Shown: positions 30,283-37,898 of the stretch, one piece after another
How the letters are laid out: every line of letters begins with the position of its first letter
Position numbering within the stretch: the first letter of the stretch is position 1
Assembly (NCBI GenBank): GCA_913050645.1
Contig: CAJXAG010000002.1
Span: forward strand, 1 to 42,348
DNA: 42,348 nucleotides
Reading direction: 5' to 3'
Source of the DNA: an uncultured bacterium
GTDB lineage: Bacteria; Patescibacteriota; Minisyncoccia; Phycocordibacterales; UBA918
Program-made: the position numbers and the translations under genes
The notes under the pieces: generated by a model
Seen by the model: the letters and a program-made list of their open reading frames with translations, nothing else
What the model was told of the DNA's origin: nothing
Database searches by the model: none

Positions 30283-32163
30283 TTAGTTTGTCTTCCGGAT
30301 CGATTCTTTTACATCAAACCTTGGGTTTACCTTCTTGCCGGGATTGAAAATGTCGTTGGGGTCAGCGATGTGCTCAACTTCACGGAACATTTCGAGTGTT
30401 TTCTTGTTGAACATCTTATTGAGGTGTGGAGTGCGGATGATGCCGTCGTTGTGTTCACCACAGATGTTTCCGCCGAACTTGCATGCAGTATCAAAGAAGT
30501 CTTCACACATTTTTTCAACCAGTTGTGGGGTTGTTTTATTGGTGAAGTCTAACAATGGATAGAAGTGTAGGTGACCGTTTCCTCCGTGGCCATGCACGGC
30601 AGCGGTGACGTTGTATTTCTTCAGGAGCTTTTTGATTTCCACAAAGAACTTTGAAAGATTGTCCGGTGGGACAGTCATGTCTTCAAGGAAAGCTGCAGGT
30701 CGCTTCTTGTCGTCCTGGAATTTAGAAAGTGTGTAACTTGCGCGGCGTACCTGCCAGAACATTTCTTGTTCAATGGGGTTACTTACCACACGTGCACGCT
30801 TACCACGGTTTTCTTGCAGTGTTTTTGCGATGCCTGCTGCAGTGCGGCTCCCAAGCTGCTTTTTATCAAGGGTGATCAGAAGGGTGAAGTCGGGTGTCTT
30901 GCGACCGTAGCGTACGTGGTACGTGGTGTACATAGTCAGGAGCACTTTGTAGTAGTCGAGTTTTGAAAGTCGGTCTTTGAAGAACTGTGGGTTTTTCAAA
31001 GCCAGGTCGAAGGTGAGTCCATCGAAGAGCTCAACGTTGATTGGGTTAAACTCAAGTGCCTTGACGATCACCGCACCTGCATCCATAAGGTCAAACACAG
31101 GGACAACTACAAGCTGTGTATCGTCTGCAATTGGCCGTGTGCGCATAGTCACTGACGTGATGATACCGATCGTACCCTGACTCCCTGAAATAAGACGGGT
31201 GAGGTCGAAGAAGCCATTTCCACGTTTGAAGTTTGTAACTGATACATCCAGCACATTCCACAGTGGGAAACCTGCGGAGTTCTTTTTGGTCTTTGGCTTC
31301 GCTTTTTCGATCGTCTTTTCATTTTCAGAAATGATACGGAATACTTCTTTTGCAATCGTTGCGTACGCGTTGTTCTTTTTAATGAGTGTCTTCAGTTCTT
31401 TGTAGTTGAGTGGCTTGATGGTGTAGGTCTTTGCGTCATACAAAGTGACGTCAAGCGACTCTACCCAGTCTGCACAGTGTCCAAAGCGTAGTGAGTCGGG
31501 GCCGGCAGCGTTGTTCGCAACTGAGCCACCAATGGTGCAGATGTCCTTTGAGGCAGGGTAGGGAGGAAGGTAGACGTTTTCCTTCTTCAGTTTCTTTTCA
31601 ACGTCCTTCCACATTGCTCCTGGCTGGCAGGTAAACATGGTGTATCCGCGAGACTTTCTGATCTCGCCGATGTCTTTCATGTGTGTGCATACGTCAACGA
31701 CGATTGAGTCAGTGAGTGAACCACCAGAAAGGCCGGTGCCCGCAGCACGCGGGGTTAGTGAAAGAGAAGGGAACTGCGCTGTTTTTTCTGCAATGACCTG
31801 TACCGCTGTCTCGACGTCTTTTTGATCCTTCGGCTGAACAACAATTTGTGGCTTGATGGAGAAAATACTTTCGTCAGTGCTGTATTTTTCGAGGACGTCT
31901 TTGTTTGTTGAGATTCCACCACGAAAACCAGCTTCGCGGAGCATTTTTTCAACCAGAAGATGTCCAAGTGGCTCACGCTTCAAGTGTGTTGCTGCTTGTT
32001 CACCCGGGTTCTTCACTTTGGGAGAAGTTGAGCGAGCTGTAGGTTTTTTAGCAGCACACTTCTTTTTTGAAACCGTTTTCTGTACGGCTTTTTTCGTTAC
32101 CTTTTTAACTGCTTTCTTTGCAGTTTTTCTAGTTGTTTTCTTAGCTGCTTTTTTTGTGGCCAT
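30283..32163 (-). CDS. FAD-linked oxidase (GlcD/D-lactate dehydrogenase type) with a histone-like tail
   Basis: 626 residues. Residues 1-60 are Lys/Ala/Thr repeats (AKK, TKK), like histone H1 tails. From about residue 70 the FAD-binding PCMH domain begins (PQIVVQPKDQKDVE, LTPRAAGTGLSGGS, GGSVANNAAGPDSLRFG), followed by the C-terminal FAD oxidase domain ending VHGHGGNGHLHFYPLLD and GEHNDGIIR. It would oxidise a 2-hydroxy acid such as D-lactate or glycolate; the electron acceptor is unclear because no iron-sulfur domain or GlcF-type gene is seen. The basic tail could bind DNA, RNA or membranes. No Shine-Dalgarno sequence. Confidence 0.85.
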   Translation of the reverse strand: MATKKAAKKTTRKTAKKAVKKVTKKAVQKTVSKKKCAAKKPTARSTSPKVKNPGEQAATHLKREPLGHLLVEKMLREAGFRGGISTNKDVLEKYSTDESIFSIKPQIVVQPKDQKDVETAVQVIAEKTAQFPSLSLTPRAAGTGLSGGSLTDSIVVDVCTHMKDIGEIRKSRGYTMFTCQPGAMWKDVEKKLKKENVYLPPYPASKDICTIGGSVANNAAGPDSLRFGHCADWVESLDVTLYDAKTYTIKPLNYKELKTLIKKNNAYATIAKEVFRIISENEKTIEKAKPKTKKNSAGFPLWNVLDVSVTNFKRGNGFFDLTRLISGSQGTIGIITSVTMRTRPIADDTQLVVVPVFDLMDAGAVIVKALEFNPINVELFDGLTFDLALKNPQFFKDRLSKLDYYKVLLTMYTTYHVRYGRKTPDFTLLITLDKKQLGSRTAAGIAKTLQENRGKRARVVSNPIEQEMFWQVRRASYTLSKFQDDKKRPAAFLEDMTVPPDNLSKFFVEIKKLLKKYNVTAAVHGHGGNGHLHFYPLLDFTNKTTPQLVEKMCEDFFDTACKFGGNICGEHNDGIIRTPHLNKMFNKKTLEMFREVEHIADPNDIFNPGKKVNPRFDVKESIRKTN

Positions 32164-32267
32164 AATAAAAAGAACGACATCCCTAAGTTCGTAATGATTC
32201 TATTGTACCGTATGACCTATGTAGAAGAAAAATCGTGTCCACAAAATGAAAGATGGAGTGATACCCT

Positions 32268-32300
32268 CTCAACAGGAATCATCGAATGATTCCTGTTGAG
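32268..32300. repeat. 15-bp perfect hairpin
   Basis: CTCAACAGGAATCAT (32268-32282), CGA loop, ATGATTCCTGTTGAG (32286-32300). No adjacent T-tract. Lies between two minus-strand genes. Confidence 0.75.
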
Positions 32301-32334
32301 GATGTTTTGTAGGAGGTGTCGCGAGGACCCAGTA

Positions 32335-32365
32335 CTTACAGGGGACATCCGATGTCCCCTGTAAG
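32335..32365. repeat. 15-bp perfect hairpin with near-zero loop
   Basis: CTTACAGGGGACATC (32335-32349), one C, GATGTCCCCTGTAAG (32351-32365). Follows the previous hairpin by 34 nt, without T-tract. Confidence 0.75.
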
Positions 32366-32412
32366 AGTATAAGAGTGAGGGAAGGGAAGTTTCGATTGTA
32401 TTCACAAAAGAA

Positions 32413-32443
32413 AAGACCGCCTGAGAAACTCTCGGGCGGTCAA
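32413..32443 (-). terminator. Terminator of the minus-strand unknown gene
   Basis: GACCGCCTGAG and CTCGGGCGGTC form an 11-bp stem (one G-T pair) with a T-rich tract on the minus strand. Confidence 0.8.
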
Positions 32444-32455
32444 AGTCGTTCGCTC

Positions 32456-32986
32456 TTACTTGAAAAGATTTGCCAAGTTCGAGCCGCTCTGTGGAACAGG
32501 CGTCATGGTGATGCCACCGGGGATTGGGTCGTAAGCACGGAAGATCTCGGCGTTCTCTGCAGCTTTCTTCAGCGCCTTGTCTCCGCCGACGAACATGCGA
32601 TGTGTCAGTTCTTCCGACGTGGGGCGAATCTCGACGTAGAGAAATTCTTTGCCGTCGTCCCGTACCTTCTTGCGGATTGTGGCTGCAGCGCGAACGACAG
32701 ATCCTGCCTTCAGCCACTTCGGATCGAAGTAGCAGTACACGTTGATGAACTTCAGATGAGCAGTTGCCCATCCGATCTGAACGTAGCTTTCTTCTGTTGC
32801 CGGGTTCTGTAGTTTCCGCTGCCGGAACGGAGGAACCTTGAAGTCGACAATGAAGATTTTGTCGGTCACATTTTCATGCGACGATTTCAGAACCTCTTGG
32901 GTGTACTCCGGGTCAAAGGTGACCGGCGGTTCGGCCGGAGTTGCCGTAGCAGCTTCGGGGTTCAGGGTGGCAAATGGGCTGGACAT
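32456..32986 (-). CDS. Hypothetical protein with strong SD
   Basis: 176 residues. AGAGGAG lies 7 nt before the ATG (complement of 32986). The N-terminal 25 residues are Pro/Ala/Thr-rich; the middle looks beta-rich (KIFIVDFKVPPF, YVQIGWATAHLKFINVYCYF, FLYVEIRP), followed by a helical tail. It could be a small OB-fold-like protein, but no family is recognised. It is a single-gene unit with its own terminator. G+C is higher than in the island genes. Function unknown. Confidence 0.7.
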   Translation of the reverse strand: MSSPFATLNPEAATATPAEPPVTFDPEYTQEVLKSSHENVTDKIFIVDFKVPPFRQRKLQNPATEESYVQIGWATAHLKFINVYCYFDPKWLKAGSVVRAAATIRKKVRDDGKEFLYVEIRPTSEELTHRMFVGGDKALKKAAENAEIFRAYDPIPGGITMTPVPQSGSNLANLFK

Positions 32987-33069
32987 GTTATGTCTCCTCT
33001 TGTGTTGGAACTGTATTTGTGCGAAATAATACCATGGATAAGCGTAAAAGTCAATCTTTGCGTTGGCAT

Positions 33070-33233
33070 CTATGCAAATTAATTTCCTGGATAGCTTCGG
33101 CAGTAGTCTCGCGAAGACGGAAAAACCTTTGGTTTTTCCTTAGACAGCAACTTCGTTGCTGTCATTGCGAGCTTCTGCGAAGCAATCCAGGTTGCTTACA
33201 ACTGCAGTATGGCTTGCTTGCTAGGTTTTAATT
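33070..33233 (+). mobile_element. MITE-like repeat, copy 1
   Basis: 164 bp, non-coding, matching the reverse complement of 39196-39358 over its length with about 80-85% identity by eye. Inner terminal repeats CCTGGATAGCTTC (33086-33098) and GAAGCAATCCAGG (33179-33191) are 12 of 13 complementary, and the core holds AAAAACCTTTGGTTTTT and the CATTGCGAGCTTCTGCGAAGCAATCC motif, which is common in dispersed repeats of many bacteria. No transposase in the window. Confidence 0.75.
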
Positions 33234-33330
33234 AGCATAGGTTCCGCGTTAGGTACCGTCATAGTTATATCCCTGTATGCAGCCCTATCAGTACTTATTT
33301 TCTGAATTACTTACTTGAGGGTTTGCAATG

Positions 33331-33357
33331 ACGGCCAAAAGCGAAGCTTTTGGCCGT
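33331..33357. repeat. 12-bp hairpin before the PIF1 gene
   Basis: ACGGCCAAAAGC (33331-33342), GAA loop, GCTTTTGGCCGT (33346-33357). CAATGACGG at its left side also occurs in the MITE-like repeat, so this may be a remnant. A TATACT at 33393-33398 downstream is the only promoter-like box before the PIF1 gene. Confidence 0.55.
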
Positions 33358-33449
33358 ACAACAAAACAGTCATGGTTTTAAGTGTACAGTGGTATACTGT
33401 TACAACTTTTGTTACTAGCCCCTAAAAGCTAACTGCTAACAACTAATTC

Positions 33450-35144
33450 ATGACGCAAGACAGAGCGCTCGATATTCTCAAAACAGGTGGCAACGTATTC
33501 CTTACTGGTGAACCGGGAGCAGGAAAGACGTATGTGATTAATAAATACATTGCGTACCTTGAAGCGTGTAAGGTGAAAGTTGCAGTGACTGCAAGCACCG
33601 GGATCGCTGCAACGCATATTGGTGGTATGACCATTCATGCATGGAGCGGTATTGGTGCACGTGATGAGCTTTCGCAGTATGACCTTGAAGCAATTACAAC
33701 AAAAGAAAAGATTGTTCGTCGGGTAAAAAAGGCACAAGTGTTGGTGATCGACGAGGTTTCGATGCTTGATGGAAAAATCATCGACATGCTCAATGTCATC
33801 TGTAGAACCATCCGACAAAGCAATGAGGCGTTTGGTGGTATCCAGGTGGTGTTTGTGGGTGACTTTTTTCAGCTTCCGCCAGTGACACGACACGGTGACA
33901 TGATGCGCTATGCGTTTGAGTCACGCGCGTGGGATGAGGCGCGCCCGATGATTTGTTACCTTACTGAGCAACACCGGCAGGAAGATGAAATGCTTCTGGG
34001 TCTGCTTGGCTCTATTCGTAAGAACGATACTGAAGAGGAGCACTTTACACTTCTGCAAGAACAGAAAGATATCGGCTACGAAGGGATTGAACCGACAAAG
34101 CTCTACACACACAATGCTGATGTGGATGCAGTGAATAACGCACGCCTTGCTGAGCTGCCTGGGAAAGCACGCGTATTTCAGATGGTTGGAAAAGGAAATA
34201 AGCTCATGCAGCAAGGTCTAGTGAAGAACTGCCTTTCTCCAGAGCGGTTGGAACTAAAGGAAGAAGCAATGGTGATGTGTACCAAGAATAACTTTGAAGC
34301 AGGGTATGTAAACGGGACACTCGCACGTGTGATTGAGTTTGATAGTGTTGATGGTTCTCCAGTGATCGAAACTACTGAAGGAAAGAAGATAAAAATGGAG
34401 GAAAGCAGCTGGTCGGTTGCAGAAGACAATAAAGTGCTTGCGGAAGTTGCGCAGATACCGTTGCGCCTAGCGTGGGCAATTACGGTACACAAAAGCCAAG
34501 GGATGTCGCTTGATGCTGCGGAGATTGATCTCTCAAAAGCGTTTGTGTTTGGGCAGGGGTACGTAGCACTTTCGCGTGTGCGGACACTTACCGGTTTAAA
34601 GATGCTCGGTATGAGTCCAACAGCACTTCGGGTGGATCCAAAAATAGTGCAGTATGATGCACGGTTTCATGAAGAAGCGGAAGACGCAGAACAGGCATTT
34701 GAAGAGCTTGGTGAAGAGGAGACAGAGCTTATGCATAAGCAGTTCATACAAGCATGTGGGGGTACGTACGTCTCAGGAGATATAGAGGCTCCAAAAAAGA
34801 AAGGATATGAGCGTGTACAGAAAGAGAGTACCTATGCGTTAACAAAAGAATCGCTCCTGAAGGGGAACACGGTGCCTGAAATAGCAAAAGAGCGGAGTAT
34901 CGGTGAGACAACAGTTTGGACGCATCTGGAAAAGTTGGTTGCGCAGGAAGATGTAACCGAAGCACAGTTCGCACCGCTTATAGAAGGTGAGGAAAATTGG
35001 GAAGAGGTCTATGGATACTTACAGGGCATAATGGACGAAGAAGGTACCGAGAAACTGAAACCAATTTTCGTGGCAGCGGAAGAACAGTACGATTACAACA
35101 CGATTCGTCTTGCGCGGATGGTGTACTCACTCCAAAACGGATAG
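33450..35144 (+). CDS. PIF1-like DNA helicase with C-terminal HTH
   Basis: 564 residues. Walker A GEPGAGKT (20-27), ASTGIAATHIGG (motif Ia), LVIDEVSML (Walker B), GDFFQLPPV (motif III), and the late YVNGTLARV and TVHKSQGMSLD with GQGYVALSRVR are all PIF1/RecD-family motifs. From about residue 455 the tail YALTKESLLKGNTVPEIAKERSIGETTVWTHLEKL is a helix-turn-helix, as in many bacterial PIF1 proteins. It would unwind DNA or G-quadruplexes during replication. No Shine-Dalgarno sequence. Confidence 0.92.
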   Translation: MTQDRALDILKTGGNVFLTGEPGAGKTYVINKYIAYLEACKVKVAVTASTGIAATHIGGMTIHAWSGIGARDELSQYDLEAITTKEKIVRRVKKAQVLVIDEVSMLDGKIIDMLNVICRTIRQSNEAFGGIQVVFVGDFFQLPPVTRHGDMMRYAFESRAWDEARPMICYLTEQHRQEDEMLLGLLGSIRKNDTEEEHFTLLQEQKDIGYEGIEPTKLYTHNADVDAVNNARLAELPGKARVFQMVGKGNKLMQQGLVKNCLSPERLELKEEAMVMCTKNNFEAGYVNGTLARVIEFDSVDGSPVIETTEGKKIKMEESSWSVAEDNKVLAEVAQIPLRLAWAITVHKSQGMSLDAAEIDLSKAFVFGQGYVALSRVRTLTGLKMLGMSPTALRVDPKIVQYDARFHEEAEDAEQAFEELGEEETELMHKQFIQACGGTYVSGDIEAPKKKGYERVQKESTYALTKESLLKGNTVPEIAKERSIGETTVWTHLEKLVAQEDVTEAQFAPLIEGEENWEEVYGYLQGIMDEEGTEKLKPIFVAAEEQYDYNTIRLARMVYSLQNG

Positions 35145-35155
35145 TTATATGCAAA

Positions 35156-35200
35156 GCCAGATACAAAAGTGGAGGCAAGGCCTCCACTTTTGTATCTGGC
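35156..35200. terminator. 21-bp perfect hairpin, terminator of the PIF1 gene
   Basis: GCCAGATACAAAAGTGGAGGC (35156-35176) and its exact complement (35180-35200) around AAG. The T residues lie within the stem; the 3' side reads GGGTGTTTGT. Could equally be an operator-like palindrome. Confidence 0.6.
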
Positions 35201-35272
35201 GGGTGTTTGTAATTGTATCTCGTGTCTTGTGTCAGGGTGGTACTATAAACACATACTAAATAAGATCTTGTT

Positions 35273-36667
35273 ATGAAAAAGCGATTACTAGCTTCAGTTT
35301 TTAGCGTGATGATATTTATTGCGCCACTGTTTGCGTCCGCACAAACAATCGATTTCTCAAGCGCACTCAAGCGCATGGATGCGATTATTGTAGAGATGAA
35401 TGCACTTCGAGTGGAATTTGCGTCCCTCGCTGCCCAGGTGGGTGTTTCTGCACCTGCACCCGCTGCGTCAGCTGGTTCAGTAGTGCTCGGTAGTGACCTA
35501 CGCTATGGTTCAACCAACGAAGACATTGCACGTGTGCAGCGTCTGCTTGCCACTGACGCAGATATTTACCCGTATGGTGTTGATTCAGGATATTATGGTC
35601 CAAAAACGCAGGAAGCAGTAAGGCGGTTTCAGTCACGGTTTGGACTTGATACAGTCGGGGTGATTGGTCCAAGCACTCGTGCACTGCTTGAGGCATTTAT
35701 GGCAGCGTATCCTGACGGAGACTATCCTAGTGATGTACTGGAAAAGACCGCACCGAAACCTACTGCAAAACCAGCTACAAGCACTACCGTTAGTACAGGT
35801 ACTGGCGAGCTGAAGTCGCTGAAGGTCAGTGAAGACGATGGTGAATACATTGTGCGCAGTTACAAGGCAAATGGCATCCGCAACCGAGATCTTATCCTCT
35901 ATGCTGATGAGTATGATGACTTAGTAGGACAGATTGCGAAGAAACTTGGTGTGAGCGAATCTGAAGTGGAGCGTCTGTTTGATGAAGACGCTGTCGACTT
36001 TGAAGAGAAGAAAAAAGATGATGATGATTACGATGAGGATGATGCGGAAGATGCAATCGATGAAGCGGACGATGCGATTGATGAAGCACGTGACGCTATC
36101 AATGAAGCTGAGGACGACGACCTGGACACTGATGAGGCTGATGACTACTTCGATGATGCCAAGGAAGAATTTGAAAAGGCTGAAGATGCACTTAATGACG
36201 AAGACTATAAAAATGCGGTAAAGAATGCAGAAGACGCAATTGAGCTTGCAGAAAAGGCACTTGATGCACTTGAAGATGCGGAAGAAGCGGGTGATGAGAT
36301 TGACGAGATTCGTGTTGAGGTCAAAGATGGTGAAGCTGACGTAGAGGTAGAGTATGAAAATGGAGATGAAGAAGACTTTACAGTCAACGATGACGATGAG
36401 GAAGATATCATTGAAGAAATTGCTGATGAACTTGATATCGACGAAGATGAGGTTGAGGATGTTATCGAGTTTGATTATGGCGATCTTGAGGAGGTATTTG
36501 CTGAGCGTGACGGCGGTCAGACACGCGTTGTGGTCACCTTTGAGTCAGGCGTTGAGGTCAAGTTGGTGTTTGATGAAGAAGATGAAGACGATGTGATTGA
36601 AGCTGTGGCTGATGAGCTTGACCTTGACGAAGACGACATTGAACGTGTCTTCGATAGTGATTTATAG
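35273..36667 (+). CDS. Secreted peptidoglycan-binding protein with acidic repeats
   Basis: 464 residues. Signal peptide (MKKRLLASVFSVMIFIAPLFASA), a short helix, then a PG_binding_1 domain (about 75-135, LRYGSTNEDIARVQRLLA and GYYGPKTQEAVRRFQSRFGL). After a Thr/Pro linker comes a long, very Asp/Glu-rich region (about 245-345) with AEDAIDEADDAIDEA repeats, and a short motif that recurs three times: AKKLGVSESEVERLF (about 222), ADELDIDEDEVEDVI (about 384) and ADELDLDEDDIERVF (about 447). It probably binds the cell wall and carries a strongly negative surface. Function unknown. Confidence 0.75.
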   Translation: MKKRLLASVFSVMIFIAPLFASAQTIDFSSALKRMDAIIVEMNALRVEFASLAAQVGVSAPAPAASAGSVVLGSDLRYGSTNEDIARVQRLLATDADIYPYGVDSGYYGPKTQEAVRRFQSRFGLDTVGVIGPSTRALLEAFMAAYPDGDYPSDVLEKTAPKPTAKPATSTTVSTGTGELKSLKVSEDDGEYIVRSYKANGIRNRDLILYADEYDDLVGQIAKKLGVSESEVERLFDEDAVDFEEKKKDDDDYDEDDAEDAIDEADDAIDEARDAINEAEDDDLDTDEADDYFDDAKEEFEKAEDALNDEDYKNAVKNAEDAIELAEKALDALEDAEEAGDEIDEIRVEVKDGEADVEVEYENGDEEDFTVNDDDEEDIIEEIADELDIDEDEVEDVIEFDYGDLEEVFAERDGGQTRVVVTFESGVEVKLVFDEEDEDDVIEAVADELDLDEDDIERVFDSDL

Positions 36668-36681
36668 GAAATGACATTAAG

Positions 36682-36711
36682 AAAAGCCGATGTATTTACA
36701 TCGGCTTTTTT
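36682..36711. terminator. Bidirectional terminator
   Basis: AAAAGCCGATGT (36682-36693), ATTT loop, ACATCGGCTTTT followed by TT, between two convergent genes. Confidence 0.88.
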
Positions 36712-37045
36712 ATACAGACTGAGGCATCAAAAATGCCAGACGTTCTGCTTGGTCCTCGTGTTCTTCTTCGGTGCACATTCCAAACACCTTTGAGATTTTG
36801 AAATGTTCTTCAAAAAAACTAAGGACAAGTGCGCGTGTCATTTCGTCTACGACAAGATGTTCACCATTTTTGTTCACATGTTCCGTGGTGTACTGCTCAT
36901 GAATGTTGTTCCAAGTGATACGGAAATAGACCGTTACGAGTACGTCACATTCGAATGTGAGCGTGACTCGCTCGTCCACTTCGAGTGACTTTTCGGCGCT
37001 GATTATCTTGCGATATGCGTCGGGATCGATTGGTGCATTATCCAT
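36710..37045 (-). CDS. Hypothetical protein, second gene of a coupled pair
   Basis: 111 residues from the ATG at 37045 (complement), which overlaps the stop of the gene before it as ATGGATAA; an in-frame start 24 codons earlier would overlap that gene much more. The protein is a mix of strands (RVTLTFECDVLVTVYFRITW) and helices, ending EERAxLMP-like. No known family. Translation is probably coupled to the gene at 37038-37397. Confidence 0.65.
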   Translation of the reverse strand: MDNAPIDPDAYRKIISAEKSLEVDERVTLTFECDVLVTVYFRITWNNIHEQYTTEHVNKNGEHLVVDEMTRALVLSFFEEHFKISKVFGMCTEEEHEDQAERLAFLMPQSV

Positions 37046-37397
37046 GTAGCTGTCTTTCTTGGGTGTCCATCTGGATTTCACGTTCTGAAATGGCTCCATG
37101 TACCTGATCAACACCAAATTTCGTAAGCTTTTTTCTGATGAAGAGCATCATCGCGTGCGGGAAGACAAGGTCTGGTCCTCTTGGCGGGTATCTTTCTATC
37201 AAAGGAAAATAGTGTATCGGAAGAAGGACAGCATGCAGTGTTTCAGCCTCTCGTACGAGGCATACATGTGCCTTTTGCTTTTCACGATTGCCACCTTTAG
37301 GAATATCCATCCAGAAGCTTAAAAAAACACCGGGCACTCGATGTGGTTGCTTTAGTCTACGCAGGATTATGTCACCTGCCTGCTGTGTATGGTTCAT
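37038..37397 (-). CDS. Hypothetical protein, first gene of a coupled pair
   Basis: 119 residues. A strong GGAGG lies 9 nt before the ATG (complement of 37397). The sequence is rich in His, Pro and Arg, with hydrophobic strands (HAVLLPIHYFPLI, AMMLFIRKKL), suggesting a small beta-rich fold. Begins MNHTQQAGDIILRRL. No family recognised. It is divergent from the metallopeptidase gene, with 54 nt between them that hold promoter-like TATACA/TATATA boxes. Confidence 0.65.
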   Translation of the reverse strand: MNHTQQAGDIILRRLKQPHRVPGVFLSFWMDIPKGGNREKQKAHVCLVREAETLHAVLLPIHYFPLIERYPPRGPDLVFPHAMMLFIRKKLTKFGVDQVHGAISEREIQMDTQERQLHG

Positions 37398-37430
37398 GTG
37401 AAGGTACCTCCTATATATCTGTATACCGTT

Positions 37431-37439
37431 TGATACAAT
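37431..37439 (+). promoter_or_regulatory. Extended -10 promoter of the metallopeptidase gene
   Basis: TGATACAAT, an extended -10 box, at 37431-37439. Expected start about 37446, 6 nt before the ATG at 37452. Confidence 0.55.
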
Positions 37440-37451
37440 AAGTCGTCAAGT

Positions 37452-37871
37452 ATGTTTCGTATTAGAAAACGTAGAAGAAAAAGAGCAAGTTCAGTTACCA
37501 AGCACTATCTTGAACATCAAGAGGCTGCACGTGCGTTGATCCATGCACGTCTTGTGCACTGGAATCAATTTTATAATTTCCAGTATAAGCGGGTTGCAAT
37601 CCGCAATCAGCGACGGTGCTGGGGGAGTTGTACGTCACTACGAAACCTCAACTTCAGTTATCGGATACTCTTTTTGCCACCACATCTGCAAGATTACATA
37701 ATTGTGCATGAGCTGTGTCACCTAGAGGAATTAAACCACGGAGAAAATTTCTGGAATTTGGTCGCACAAGAGATTCCTACGTACAAAGCGCATATACAGG
37801 AATTGCGCGCAATAGAGCAAAAAGGTATTAGTGTGTACATACGTGAAATACAACAACATAGTGGAGCGTAG
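37452..37871 (+). CDS. YgjP/SprT-like zinc metallopeptidase domain protein
   Basis: 139 residues. The zinc motif HELCH (residues 86-90) with a third ligand H96 in LEELNHGENFW, preceded by RNQRRCWGSCTSLRNLNFSYRI, matches the YgjP/DUF45 metallopeptidase family. The N-terminus is very basic (RKRRRKRASS). It is about half the length of full YgjP proteins, covering only the catalytic part. Substrate unknown. The msrAB gene follows after 27 nt. Confidence 0.85.
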   Translation: MFRIRKRRRKRASSVTKHYLEHQEAARALIHARLVHWNQFYNFQYKRVAIRNQRRCWGSCTSLRNLNFSYRILFLPPHLQDYIIVHELCHLEELNHGENFWNLVAQEIPTYKAHIQELRAIEQKGISVYIREIQQHSGA

Positions 37872-37898
37872 CAATAGATATACCAGGAAACTCAAGCT

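Noticed and set aside
32974..33231. 85-codon frame in the MITE-like repeat
   Set aside because: The same translation appears in the inverted copy at 39108-39365 only because the repeat is duplicated; no start signals.
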